Source: Actinomycetes bacterium
GTDB taxonomy: Bacteria > Actinomycetota > Actinomycetes > Mycobacteriales > Mycobacteriaceae
Length of the DNA: 31,910 bases
Direction of reading: 5' to 3'
Assembly (NCBI GenBank): GCA_023415515.1
Contig: JAEZKH010000018.1
Location: 1-31,910, forward strand
Shown: positions 23,598 to 31,552 of the stretch, in pieces
How the letters are laid out: each line of letters opens with the position of its first letter
Position numbering within the stretch: position 1 is the stretch's first letter
The notes under the pieces: model-generated
Told to the model about the DNA's origin: nothing
The model's database searches: none
What the model saw: only the letters and a program-made list of their open reading frames with translations
Made by a program: the position numbers and the translations under genes

Positions 23598-25067
23598 ATG
23601 GGTCTGCTGGTCGATCGCCGGAGTCAATTGCTCATCGACGGGAATCTCGAGGCCGGTAGCGGAGGCACATTCCCGACGGTGAACCCGGCCACTGAGGAGG
23701 TGCTCGGCGTCGCCGCCGACGCGACGGCCGATGACATGGGCCGTGCCATAGAAGCCGCGCGCCGCGCGTTCGACGACACCGACTGGTCCACGAACACCGA
23801 ATTGCGGGTGCGCAGCATCAGGCAGCTGCAAACGGTGCTGACCCGGCATGTCGAGGAACTTCGCGAGATCACCGTCGCTGAGGTCGGCGCGCCGGTGATG
23901 CTGACCTCCATGGCCCAGCTCGAGGGGCCGATCGCCGACCTCAGCTTCTGCGCGGACACCGCGGAGTCCTATCAGTGGCGCACCGACGCGGGCGTAGCCA
24001 CCCCGATGGGCATCAAGACGCGGCGCACGATTGCCAGGGAGGCGGTCGGCGTCGTCGGTGCCATCACACCGTGGAACTTCCCGCACCAGATCAACCTCGC
24101 CAAACTCGGCCCAGCACTGGCCGCGGGCAATACCGTCGTACTGAAGCCCGCACCCGACACCCCGTGGTGTGCCGCAGCGATCGCCCAGCTCATCGCCGAA
24201 GAGACCGACATCCCACCCGGTGTCGTCAACATCGTCACCTCGAGCGACCATGGCGTCGGTGCGTTGCTGTCGAAAGACCCACGCGTGGACATGGTTTCGT
24301 TCACCGGATCGACGAACACCGGCCGCGCGGTGATGTCGGACGGCTCCGCGACGCTGAAGAAGGTGTTCCTGGAACTCGGCGGCAAATCGGCGTTTCTCGT
24401 ACTCGACGACGCCGACCTGGCCGGCGCGTGCTCGATGTCGGCGTTCACCGCCTCGATGCACGCGGGCCAAGGATGTGCGATCACCACCCGGCTGGTGGTC
24501 CCGCGCGCCCGCTACGACGAGGCCGTCGAAGCCGCGGCCGCGACCATGGGCGGTCTGAAGCCGGGAGACCCGACGGACGCGGGAACCGTTTGCGGGCCGG
24601 TGATCTCGGCTCGTCAGCGCGAGCGCATCGAGGGATATCTAGAGTCCGCGACAGCCGAGGGCGGCACGTTCGCGTGCGGCGGTGGACGTCCCGCCGATCG
24701 CGACACCGGTTTCTTCATCGAACCCACAGTGATCGCCGGCCTCGACAACAACGCCACGGTGGCGCGAGAAGAGATCTTCGGTCCGGTTCTGACGGTGATC
24801 GCCCACGACGGCGACGACGACGCCGTGCGGATCGCCAACGACTCGGCCTACGGGCTTTCTGGCACCGTGTTCAGTTCCGACCCCGACCGGGCCGCCGGCA
24901 TTGCGGCGCGCATGCGGGTGGGCACCGTCAACGTCAACGGCGGTGTCTGGTACTCCGCCGACATGCCGTTCGGCGGCTACAAACAGTCCGGCATCGGTCG
25001 GGAGATGGGGCTCGCCGGTTTCGAGGAGTACCTCGAGACCAAAGCCATTGCCACAGCGGTCAACTAA
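23598..25067 (+). CDS. aldA: NAD-dependent aldehyde dehydrogenase AldA
   Basis: This is a 489-residue ALDH, the same length as Rv0768. Asn160 lies in TPWNFPHQ, the cofactor-binding motif is SFTGSTNTGRAV, the general base Glu259 is in LELGGK, and the nucleophile Cys293 is in GQGCAITTR. The ATG at 23598 has an AGGAG site at the right distance; the upstream ATG at 23580 does not. It oxidises an aldehyde to the acid and plausibly follows AdhB, which is in the divergent operon. It is the first gene of a five-gene plus-strand run. Confidence 0.95.
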   Translation: MGLLVDRRSQLLIDGNLEAGSGGTFPTVNPATEEVLGVAADATADDMGRAIEAARRAFDDTDWSTNTELRVRSIRQLQTVLTRHVEELREITVAEVGAPVMLTSMAQLEGPIADLSFCADTAESYQWRTDAGVATPMGIKTRRTIAREAVGVVGAITPWNFPHQINLAKLGPALAAGNTVVLKPAPDTPWCAAAIAQLIAEETDIPPGVVNIVTSSDHGVGALLSKDPRVDMVSFTGSTNTGRAVMSDGSATLKKVFLELGGKSAFLVLDDADLAGACSMSAFTASMHAGQGCAITTRLVVPRARYDEAVEAAAATMGGLKPGDPTDAGTVCGPVISARQRERIEGYLESATAEGGTFACGGGRPADRDTGFFIEPTVIAGLDNNATVAREEIFGPVLTVIAHDGDDDAVRIANDSAYGLSGTVFSSDPDRAAGIAARMRVGTVNVNGGVWYSADMPFGGYKQSGIGREMGLAGFEEYLETKAIATAVN

Positions 25068-25080
25068 AGGAGCAAGCCAG

Positions 25081-25845
25081 GTGGGACTTTACGGAGATCA
25101 GTTCGCCGAGAAGGTGGCGATCGTCACCGGCGCGGGCGGTGGTATCGGCCAGGCCTACGCCGAGACGCTGGCCCGCGAGGGTGCGGCCGTCGTCGTCGCC
25201 GACATCAACGTCGAAGGCGCCCAGAAAGTCGCCGACGGGATCAAGGGCGAAGGCGGTAACGCGCTCGCCGCACGGGTCGATGTCTCCGATCCCGATTCCG
25301 CCAAAGACATGGCCGCGCAGGCCCTCGGCGAGTTCGGCGGCATCGACTATCTCGTCAACAACGCGGCGATCTTCGGCGGCATGAAACTCGACTTCCTGAT
25401 CACCGTCGACTGGGATTACTACAAGAAGTTCATGAGCGTCAACCTCGACGGCGCCTTGATCTGTACCAGGGCGGTGTACCGCAAGATGGCCAAACGCGGC
25501 GGCGGCGCGATCGTGAACCAGTCATCGACCGCGGCGTGGTTGTACTCGAACTTCTACGGCCTGGCGAAGGTGGGGATCAACGGCCTCACTCAACAGTTGG
25601 CCACCGAACTGGGCGGCCAGAACATCCGCGTCAACGCGATAGCGCCGGGTCCGATCGACACCGAAGCGAATCGAACGACGACCCCCAAGGAGATGGTCGA
25701 CGACATCGTGAAGCGGATCCCGTTGTCGCGGATGGGCGAGCCGGAGGATCTGGTCGGTATGTGTCTGTTCCTGCTGTCGGATCAGGCGAAGTGGATCACC
25801 GGCCAGATCTTCAACGTCGACGGCGGGCAGATCATCCGCTCATGA
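25081..25845 (+). CDS. Short-chain dehydrogenase/reductase (Rv0769-like)
   Basis: This is a 254-residue classical SDR from a GTG start preceded by AAGGAG. The cofactor motif is TGAGGGIG (16-23), with Asp41 at the end of beta-2 suggesting NAD preference. NNAA is at 93-96, Ser149 lies in NQSST, and the pair Tyr159/Lys163 is in YGLAK. The C-terminus ITGQIFNVDGGQIIRS is typical of the family. It overlaps the next gene by 4 bp (ATGA) and follows aldA by 13 bp. The substrate is unknown. Confidence 0.94.
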   Translation: MGLYGDQFAEKVAIVTGAGGGIGQAYAETLAREGAAVVVADINVEGAQKVADGIKGEGGNALAARVDVSDPDSAKDMAAQALGEFGGIDYLVNNAAIFGGMKLDFLITVDWDYYKKFMSVNLDGALICTRAVYRKMAKRGGGAIVNQSSTAAWLYSNFYGLAKVGINGLTQQLATELGGQNIRVNAIAPGPIDTEANRTTTPKEMVDDIVKRIPLSRMGEPEDLVGMCLFLLSDQAKWITGQIFNVDGGQIIRS

Positions 25846-26699
25846 CTGTCAAACTGGGATATATCGGACTCGGTAATCAGGGCAAGCCGATGGCCGTCCG
25901 ACTGAGCGACTGGCCCGGGGGCCTGGTCGTGTTCGATGTCCGGCCCGAAGCGATGACGAGTTTCGGTGAGCGGGGCGTGGAGTGCGCCAAGGACATCGCG
26001 CAGGTTGCGGAGGCCGACGTGATCAGCGTCACCGTGCTCAACGACGACCAGGTGCGCGACGTGGTGGGGCAGATCGCAGAGCACGCCAAACCGGGCACCG
26101 TGATCGCGATCCATTCGACGATCGGCCACAAGACCGCGCTGCAGCTGGCAGAGCAACTGCAGCAAAAAGGCATCCACGTCGTGGATGCACCGGTCAGCGG
26201 CGGCGACCGTGCGGCGAAGAACGGTGAACTGGCCGTGATGGTCGGCGCGAGCGACGAGGCGTTCGCCCTTGTCCAGGAGCCGTTCTCGCGGTGGGCGTCG
26301 CTGATCGTGCATGCCGGTGGGCCGGGGGCCGGCACGCGGATGAAACTCGCACGCAACATGTTGCATTTCATCTCGTTCACTGCCGCATGTGAGGCGTTGA
26401 AACTCGCGGATGCGGCAGGAATCAACCTGCAGGATCTCGGCAACGTCGTGCGCCACAGCGATGCACAGAGCGGCGGCGCAGGCATGGTGATGTGGCGCGA
26501 CGACGCGAAACCACTTGCGCAGGACCACTTCCTCTATGCGCCTTTCCGGCACACCAGCGCGCTCGGGGAGAAGGATCTGGGACTGGCGTTGGCACTCGGC
26601 GAAGAGCTCGGCGTCGACCTGCCGCTGGCGGAATACGCCTTGCGAAACCTCGCCGAGGGCCTCGGTGTACCGAGCCCGAATTCCGATGACAAGGAGTGA
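25842..26699 (+). CDS. 3-Hydroxyisobutyrate-dehydrogenase-like beta-hydroxyacid dehydrogenase (Rv0770-like)
   Basis: This is a 285-residue protein. The N-terminal Rossmann motif is LGYIGLGNQGKPMA (GxGxxG, 9-14), the substrate-binding signature is DAPVSGGDRAAKNGELAVMVG (from 116) and the catalytic lysine is Lys168 in AGTRMKLARNML. These are the three marks of the 3-hydroxyisobutyrate/tartronate-semialdehyde/6-phosphogluconate dehydrogenase group. It is translationally coupled to the preceding SDR (ATGA), and its last codons hold the ribosome site of the next gene. The substrate is probably a beta-hydroxyacid. Confidence 0.93.
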   Translation: MTVKLGYIGLGNQGKPMAVRLSDWPGGLVVFDVRPEAMTSFGERGVECAKDIAQVAEADVISVTVLNDDQVRDVVGQIAEHAKPGTVIAIHSTIGHKTALQLAEQLQQKGIHVVDAPVSGGDRAAKNGELAVMVGASDEAFALVQEPFSRWASLIVHAGGPGAGTRMKLARNMLHFISFTAACEALKLADAAGINLQDLGNVVRHSDAQSGGAGMVMWRDDAKPLAQDHFLYAPFRHTSALGEKDLGLALALGEELGVDLPLAEYALRNLAEGLGVPSPNSDDKE

Positions 26700-26701
26700 C
26701 C

Positions 26702-27145
26702 ATGAATGAGCTCCGCAAGAGGGGCCTCGAGAAGATGAACGAGGTCTACGGCTGGGAAATGCCGAACGTCGAGGGCGATGCGTACTTCGACCTGACCGCA
26801 GACCATCTGTTCGGGTCGATCTGGACACGGCCGGGTCTGTCCATGCGCGAGAAGCGCATGATGACGTTGACGGTGGTGACCGCTCTGGGAATCTCGGAAC
26901 TGGCCGAGATACAGGTCAACGCAGCACTTCGCAACGAGGAGCTCACGGTCGGCGAGCTCAAGGAAATGGCGATCTTCCTGACCCACTATCTCGGGTTCCC
27001 GTTGGGATCCAAGCTCGACGGTGCGGTGACCAAGGTGGCCAAGCAACGCAAGAAGGCGGCCGAGAAGGGCGAAGGGGAGGACAAGAAGGCGAACGTCGAC
27101 GCGGCGTTGAAGATGCACTCGGGAAGCCGGCTCGATGACAAGTAG
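26702..27145 (+). CDS. Carboxymuconolactone decarboxylase (CMD) family protein (Rv0771-like)
   Basis: This is a 147-residue protein. The helical CMD core (LSMREKRMMTLTVVTALGISELAEIQVNAALRNEELTVGELKEMAIFLTHYLGFP) is clear. There is no cysteine at all, so it is not an AhpD-type CxxC peroxidase. The C-terminal 40 residues are lysine-rich and probably flexible (KQRKKAAEKGEGEDKK). The ATG at 26702 follows AAGGAG, which overlaps the upstream stop. Its chemistry is unknown; lactone decarboxylation or a related step in ring or acid catabolism is possible. The next gene begins inside its last 11 bp. Confidence 0.92.
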   Translation: MNELRKRGLEKMNEVYGWEMPNVEGDAYFDLTADHLFGSIWTRPGLSMREKRMMTLTVVTALGISELAEIQVNAALRNEELTVGELKEMAIFLTHYLGFPLGSKLDGAVTKVAKQRKKAAEKGEGEDKKANVDAALKMHSGSRLDDK

Positions 27146-28361
27146 GTATGCGGACCTCTCACGCGAACAACTCGCAATTCTGATACCTGAGCTGTTGTTG
27201 ATCGGCCAGCTGATCGATCGGTCCGGAATGGGCTGGTGCATCAAGCCGTTCGGTCACTCAGGGATGGTCGAGATCGCAATCGAGGAGTGGATGGGCGCGA
27301 GCCCCATCTACACCAAACGCATGCAGAGGGCGCTGGGATACGAGGGTGATGACGTCATCACCATCTTCAAGGGGCTGCAGCTCGACATCGGTGCACCGCC
27401 ACAGTTCATGGATTTCCGGTACACCGTCCACGACCGCTGGCATGGCGAGTTCCACCTCGACCATTGCGGCGCGCTGTTGGACGTCGAGCCGATGGGCGAG
27501 GACTACGTGCGCGGGATGTGCCACGACATCGAGGACCCGACATTCGACGCCACCGCCGTCGCGACCAACCGACGGGCGCAGATCCGCCCCATCCACCGTC
27601 CGCCGCGCACCCCCGCGGACCGGCATCCGCACTGCGCGTGGACGGTGATCATCGACGACTCGCACCCGGAGATCGACGACCATCCGGTGATCGACGTCAT
27701 GCGCCGAACGCGCGCCGCCACAGCCGAACTCGACCCTATCGTCGCCGGCGACGAAGGCCTGTCCGACTACTCGGGCGAGTTGGTGTCCGACGTCGACTTC
27801 GGCGAGTTCTCGCACTCCGCCCTGGTCCGTATCGCCGACGAGGTCTGCCTGCAGATGCACCTGCTGAACCTGTCGTTTGTCATCGCGGTCGGCAAGCGCG
27901 CGGGCACCGACATCGAACTCGCCACCAAGATCTGCACCAACCAACTGACCGGCATCGCCGGCATCGCCGCAGAGCGCATCCACCGTGCGCTCGGCCTGCC
28001 CGGCGGCGTCGAGGGAGCGGTCCGCACGCTCGAACTGCACCCGCTGTTCAACCCAGCCGCCTATGTGGCGGCCGAGTTCGGCCCGGACACCGTGACGGCG
28101 CGGAGGTCACCCGCGCATGAGGACGGCGCCTGGATCTCGCTCGTCGGCCCGTCGTCGAGACGGCCACTTCAGGCCGCCGTCGCCGCGGTCGACAGCCATC
28201 TCGACGTGGAGGTCACCGGAGGCGATTCCGAGTGGACAGCCCGGATCGTGGAGACCGACAGCGCCGCAGAGGAACTGGTCGAGGTTTCGGTGGTCCGCGT
28301 CAGCGGCGGCGCGTCGTGGGTGTTCGCGCCGAGGAAGTCGCTGCCGCTGACAGTTGTCTGA
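27135..28361 (+). CDS. Protein of unknown family, His/Cys-rich N-terminal domain
   Basis: This is a 408-residue soluble protein that I do not recognise. Residues about 90-170 are rich in potential metal ligands: His99, His103, His107, His110, Cys111, Cys129, His130, His154, His164, His166 and Cys167. They lie in well-structured sequence (VHDRWHGEFHLDHCGALL, GMCHDIEDPTF). The layout of the two Cys-containing segments and RPPR..HCAWTVII faintly recalls L-2-amino-thiazoline-4-carboxylate hydrolase-like proteins; this is weak. The C-terminal half is alpha/beta with no motif I can name. Start ATG 27135 overlaps the CMD gene by 11 bp, so it belongs to the aldA operon. M. tuberculosis lacks it at this site as I recall, where purD follows directly. 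It converges on a TetR gene with a 7-bp gap. Confidence 0.85.
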   Translation: MTSRYADLSREQLAILIPELLLIGQLIDRSGMGWCIKPFGHSGMVEIAIEEWMGASPIYTKRMQRALGYEGDDVITIFKGLQLDIGAPPQFMDFRYTVHDRWHGEFHLDHCGALLDVEPMGEDYVRGMCHDIEDPTFDATAVATNRRAQIRPIHRPPRTPADRHPHCAWTVIIDDSHPEIDDHPVIDVMRRTRAATAELDPIVAGDEGLSDYSGELVSDVDFGEFSHSALVRIADEVCLQMHLLNLSFVIAVGKRAGTDIELATKICTNQLTGIAGIAAERIHRALGLPGGVEGAVRTLELHPLFNPAAYVAAEFGPDTVTARRSPAHEDGAWISLVGPSSRRPLQAAVAAVDSHLDVEVTGGDSEWTARIVETDSAAEELVEVSVVRVSGGASWVFAPRKSLPLTVV

Positions 28362-28368
28362 CGGTCGG

Positions 28369-28962
28369 CTAGCGGCGCACCGCCGAGCCGACCCAGCGTC
28401 GCAGGTAATCGCGCAACTCCACCCCGGTTCGTGGGGGTCGACCGGGATCGGTGACGAACGACTGGATGATCCGAAGCAGATGCTCGGCCAGTTGGTCGAT
28501 GTCCTTGTCGGTGTATCCGAGCCGGTCCCAGTCGACGTCGAACCGGCGGACCACGGAGTGGCCGAAGTCGAGCGCGACATCGCCGGTGACCGACCCGGTG
28601 TGCGGGTCGGGTCTGCCCGGCACGATCAGCAGGCCGAGATGCTTGTCCTTCGGCAGCCATTCCAATGCGGTCGCGATTCCCTCGGTGACGGCTTCGACCG
28701 GGTCGGTGATGCCGCGCAGGTGCGCCTCGATCCGGTCCGCGAAGTCGTCGGCCGCACGCACGGCGGCGGCCACCAGCAGGGCGTCGGTACTGGGGAAGTA
28801 CCGGTAGACCGTCTGACGCGTCACGCCGAGCGTGCGGGCGACGTCGGCGATGGAGAAGTCGGCGCCGTGCGCGTCGATGACCTTGTTCGCGGCATCGAGG
28901 ATGCGCGCAATGGCTTCGTCATCACTGGCGGGCGCGGCGCCAGACCAGCCGTGGGTTCGCAC
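28369..28962 (-). CDS. TetR-family transcriptional regulator
   Basis: This is a 197-residue protein. The helix-turn-helix (about 20-65) includes FSIADVARTLGVTRQTVYRYFPSTDALLVAA, with the TVYRYF recognition-helix end typical of TetR; the remainder is the helical ligand domain. The GTG start at 28962 lies 9 bp after the CYP125-like stop, so P450 and regulator form one minus-strand transcript. It probably recognises the 8-11-8 palindrome upstream of that P450 (inference). It is distinct from the TetR at 22816-23412. Confidence 0.92.
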   Translation of the reverse strand: MRTHGWSGAAPASDDEAIARILDAANKVIDAHGADFSIADVARTLGVTRQTVYRYFPSTDALLVAAAVRAADDFADRIEAHLRGITDPVEAVTEGIATALEWLPKDKHLGLLIVPGRPDPHTGSVTGDVALDFGHSVVRRFDVDWDRLGYTDKDIDQLAEHLLRIIQSFVTDPGRPPRTGVELRDYLRRWVGSAVRR

Positions 28963-28971
28963 TCGGGAATA

Positions 28972-30207
28972 CTACTGCCAGCCCCGGTAGGACACCTGCA
29001 GGTCCTTGACGCCGTTCAGCCAGCCAGACCGAAGCCGTTGCGGCTCATCGAGTTTCGTGATATCGGGGATCTGGTCGGCGATCTCGTTGAAGATCAGTTT
29101 GATCTCCATGCGGGCCAGGTTCGCGCCGATGCAGTAGTGCGCGCCGTGACCGCCGAACCCGAGATGCGGGTTGGGGTCGCGCAGGATGTTGAACTCGAAG
29201 GGTCGGTCGAACACCGACTCGTCGTAGTTCGCCGAACTGTAGAACATGCCGACGCGCTGACCTTCCTTGATGGTCACGCCGCCGAGTTCGGTGTCCGCGG
29301 TCGCGGTGCGCTGAAAGCAGTGCACGGGCGTGGCCCACCGAACGATCTCGTCGGCGGTGGTCTCAGGGCGGTCCCGTTTGAACAACTCCCACTGCCTCGG
29401 GTTGTCGAAGAACGCGTTCATGCCGTGCGTCATCGCGTTGCGGGTCGTCTCGTTGCCCGCCACCGCGAGCAGGATCACGAAGAAGGCGAACTCGACGTCC
29501 TCCATCCACTCGCCGTCGACATCGGCCTGCACCAACTTGGTCACGATGTCGTCGGCCGGACAGCGCCTGCGCTCCTCGGCCATGGCGTACGCGTAGCCCA
29601 TCAACTCGGCGTTGGCCGCGACGTAATCCGACGCGAAGTCAGGATCGTCGGTGTTCATGATCGAGTTCGTCCATCCGAAGAGCTTCTCGCGGTCGACCTC
29701 GGGAACGCCGAGCATATCGGCTATGGCCAACAGCGGCAGGCGCATTGCGATGTCGTCGACGAAGTTACCGCTCTCTTTGAGCTTGGCGTCGGCGACGATC
29801 TGGTTGGCCGCCACGGCCAGCTTCTCCTCGAGCCCGGCGACGGCTCGCGGCGTGAACAGCCGCGACACCAGCTTGCGCAGCCGGGTGTGCTCCGGGGCGT
29901 CGTGGTTGATCAGCATCGCCTTCGTCAGCTCCAGCTGATCGGGTTCGGTGCCGTCGGGCAAGCGCATCACGACACCCTTGCGGTTGGTCGACCACAGGTC
30001 GCCGTCGCGGGAGATGGCCTTGATGTCCTCGTGCCTGCTGATGACCCAGTAGCCGCCGTCGTCGAAGATCGACTCGGGCTGCTCGTTCCACCACACCGGC
30101 GCGGTCTTGCGGAGTTCGGCGAACTCGGCGACCGGTATGCCTCTTTGCAGGATGTCCGGATCGGTGAAGTCATAGCCGGCGCCGAACGGACATGTGTTCT
30201 GGGTCAT
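28972..30207 (-). CDS. Cytochrome P450, CYP125-like (steroid 26/27-hydroxylase family resemblance)
   Basis: From the ATG at 30207 this is 411 residues. The I-helix is AGNETT (250-255), ExxR is EIVR (287-290) within ADEIVRWATPV, and the heme loop is FGGHGAHYCIG with Cys359. The phrases GYDFTDPDI, PVAEFAELRKTAPVWWN, FNILRDPNPHLGFGG and RLRSGWLNGVK closely parallel M. tuberculosis CYP125A1, the cholesterol side-chain hydroxylase. The residues that line the CYP125 active site were not checked, so family membership is likely but the substrate is not certain. A GTG 15 nt upstream lies inside the palindrome, so the ATG with AAGG before it is preferred. Confidence 0.9.
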   Translation of the reverse strand: MTQNTCPFGAGYDFTDPDILQRGIPVAEFAELRKTAPVWWNEQPESIFDDGGYWVISRHEDIKAISRDGDLWSTNRKGVVMRLPDGTEPDQLELTKAMLINHDAPEHTRLRKLVSRLFTPRAVAGLEEKLAVAANQIVADAKLKESGNFVDDIAMRLPLLAIADMLGVPEVDREKLFGWTNSIMNTDDPDFASDYVAANAELMGYAYAMAEERRRCPADDIVTKLVQADVDGEWMEDVEFAFFVILLAVAGNETTRNAMTHGMNAFFDNPRQWELFKRDRPETTADEIVRWATPVHCFQRTATADTELGGVTIKEGQRVGMFYSSANYDESVFDRPFEFNILRDPNPHLGFGGHGAHYCIGANLARMEIKLIFNEIADQIPDITKLDEPQRLRSGWLNGVKDLQVSYRGWQ

Positions 30208-30214
30208 ACCTTGA

Positions 30215-30241
30215 CCATACACCGATTTGTCAAGTGTATGG
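30215..30241. promoter_or_regulatory. Perfect 8-11-8 palindrome between the CYP125-like P450 and purD
   Basis: CCATACAC (30215-30222), 11-bp spacer, GTGTATGG (30234-30241). It ends 7 nt before the P450 ATG on the minus strand and 38 nt before the purD GTG on the plus strand. On the plus strand TTGACC (30211-30216) and GTGTAT (30234-30239) are spaced 17 nt like a -35/-10 pair for purD, so a bound regulator could affect both genes. Confidence 0.6.
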
Positions 30242-30279
30242 CCGAGGGTTATGCGGCCGACGCGTTAGGGTTGGCAGTT

Positions 30280-31548
30280 GTGCGAGTCCTGGTGATCGGA
30301 TCCGGCGCCCGTGAACATGCGCTGCTGCTGGCGCTGCGAAAAGACCCCGAGGTGGACGGGTTGGCCATCGCGCCGGGCAATGCCGGCACCGCAGCCATCG
30401 CCGACCAGTACGAGGTCGACATCACCTCGGGCGAAGCCGTCACGGCCCTGGCGCAGAAGATCGGCGCCGATCTCGTCGTCGTCGGCCCGGAGGTGCCCCT
30501 GGTGGTCGGCGTCGCCGATGCGGTTCGGGCCGCGGGCATCGCCTGCTTCGGGCCGCCCAGAGCCGCCGCCCGCATCGAGGGCTCGAAGTCTTTCGCCAAG
30601 GACGTGATGTCGGCGGCCGGGGTCAGAACCGCGAGAAGCGAGATCGTAGACAACCCCGCGCACCTCGACGCGGCGCTGGACCGCTTCGGGCCGAGCGGCG
30701 GCGATGCGGCGTGGGTGGTCAAGGACGACGGACTCGCCGCGGGCAAGGGTGTGGTGGTGACGGCCGACAGGGACGCCGCGCGCGCCCATGCCGCCGGCCT
30801 GCTCGACGCCGGACATCCGGTACTGCTCGAATCGTTCCTCGACGGGCCCGAGGTGTCGCTGTTCTGCGTGGTCGACGGCGAGACCGTGGTGCCGCTGCTC
30901 GCTGCGCAGGACTTCAAACGGGTGGGCGACGGTGACACCGGGCCCAACACCGGCGGCATGGGTGCCTACGCCCCGCTGGCGTGGTTGTCCGACGACGTGA
31001 CCAGCCAGATCGTCGAGGGCATCGTGAAACCCGTTGCCGCGGAACTGGTCAGGCGTGACAGTTCGTTCTCCGGCCTCCTGTATGCCGGACTGGCGATCAC
31101 GTCGAGTGGACCCGCCGTCGTCGAATTCAACTGCCGCTTCGGCGATCCGGAAACCCAGTCGGTGCTGGCCCTGCTCGAATCGCCACTCGGCCAACTGCTA
31201 CGCGCCGCGGCGACAGGAAACCTCGCCGAGGCGCCTCCGCTTCGGTGGCGCGACGGCTCGGCGGTCACCGTGGTGCTGGCCGCGGAGAACTATCCAGGTC
31301 GACCGAGAGTCGGCGACGTGGTCGTCGGCGCGGAAACCGATGGAGTGCTGCACGCGGGCACGGCGCGCCGCGACGACGGTGCCGTCGTGTCCTCCGGTGG
31401 GCGGGTGCTGTCGGTCGTCGGCACCGGACCCGATCTGACTGCCGCCCGCGCCGAAGCCTACCGGTTGATCAACTCGATCAAGTTGCCCGGCAGCCACTTT
31501 CGCAGCGACATCGGGCTGGCGGCGGCCGAGGGCCGGATCACGGTCTAG
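30280..31548 (+). CDS. purD: Phosphoribosylamine-glycine ligase (GAR synthetase) PurD
   Basis: From the GTG at 30280 this is 422 residues, the standard length. The start RVLVIGSGAREHALLLAL, the ATP-grasp loop KDDGLAAGKGV, the GPNTGGMGAY segment and the metal-binding FNCRFGDPETQ are diagnostic. It joins phosphoribosylamine and glycine in purine synthesis in the cytoplasm. Open frame extends far upstream but is antisense to other genes; the GTG with AGGG before it gives the family N-terminus. Divergent from the CYP125-like gene across 72 bp. Confidence 0.97.
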   Translation: MRVLVIGSGAREHALLLALRKDPEVDGLAIAPGNAGTAAIADQYEVDITSGEAVTALAQKIGADLVVVGPEVPLVVGVADAVRAAGIACFGPPRAAARIEGSKSFAKDVMSAAGVRTARSEIVDNPAHLDAALDRFGPSGGDAAWVVKDDGLAAGKGVVVTADRDAARAHAAGLLDAGHPVLLESFLDGPEVSLFCVVDGETVVPLLAAQDFKRVGDGDTGPNTGGMGAYAPLAWLSDDVTSQIVEGIVKPVAAELVRRDSSFSGLLYAGLAITSSGPAVVEFNCRFGDPETQSVLALLESPLGQLLRAAATGNLAEAPPLRWRDGSAVTVVLAAENYPGRPRVGDVVVGAETDGVLHAGTARRDDGAVVSSGGRVLSVVGTGPDLTAARAEAYRLINSIKLPGSHFRSDIGLAAAEGRITV

Positions 31549-31552
31549 TCCG

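Noticed and set aside
28354..31548. A 1064-codon plus-strand open frame continuous with purD
   Set aside because: All of it before 30280 is antisense to the TetR and P450 genes; it is a high-GC codon-bias shadow. PurD begins at the GTG with its family N-terminus.
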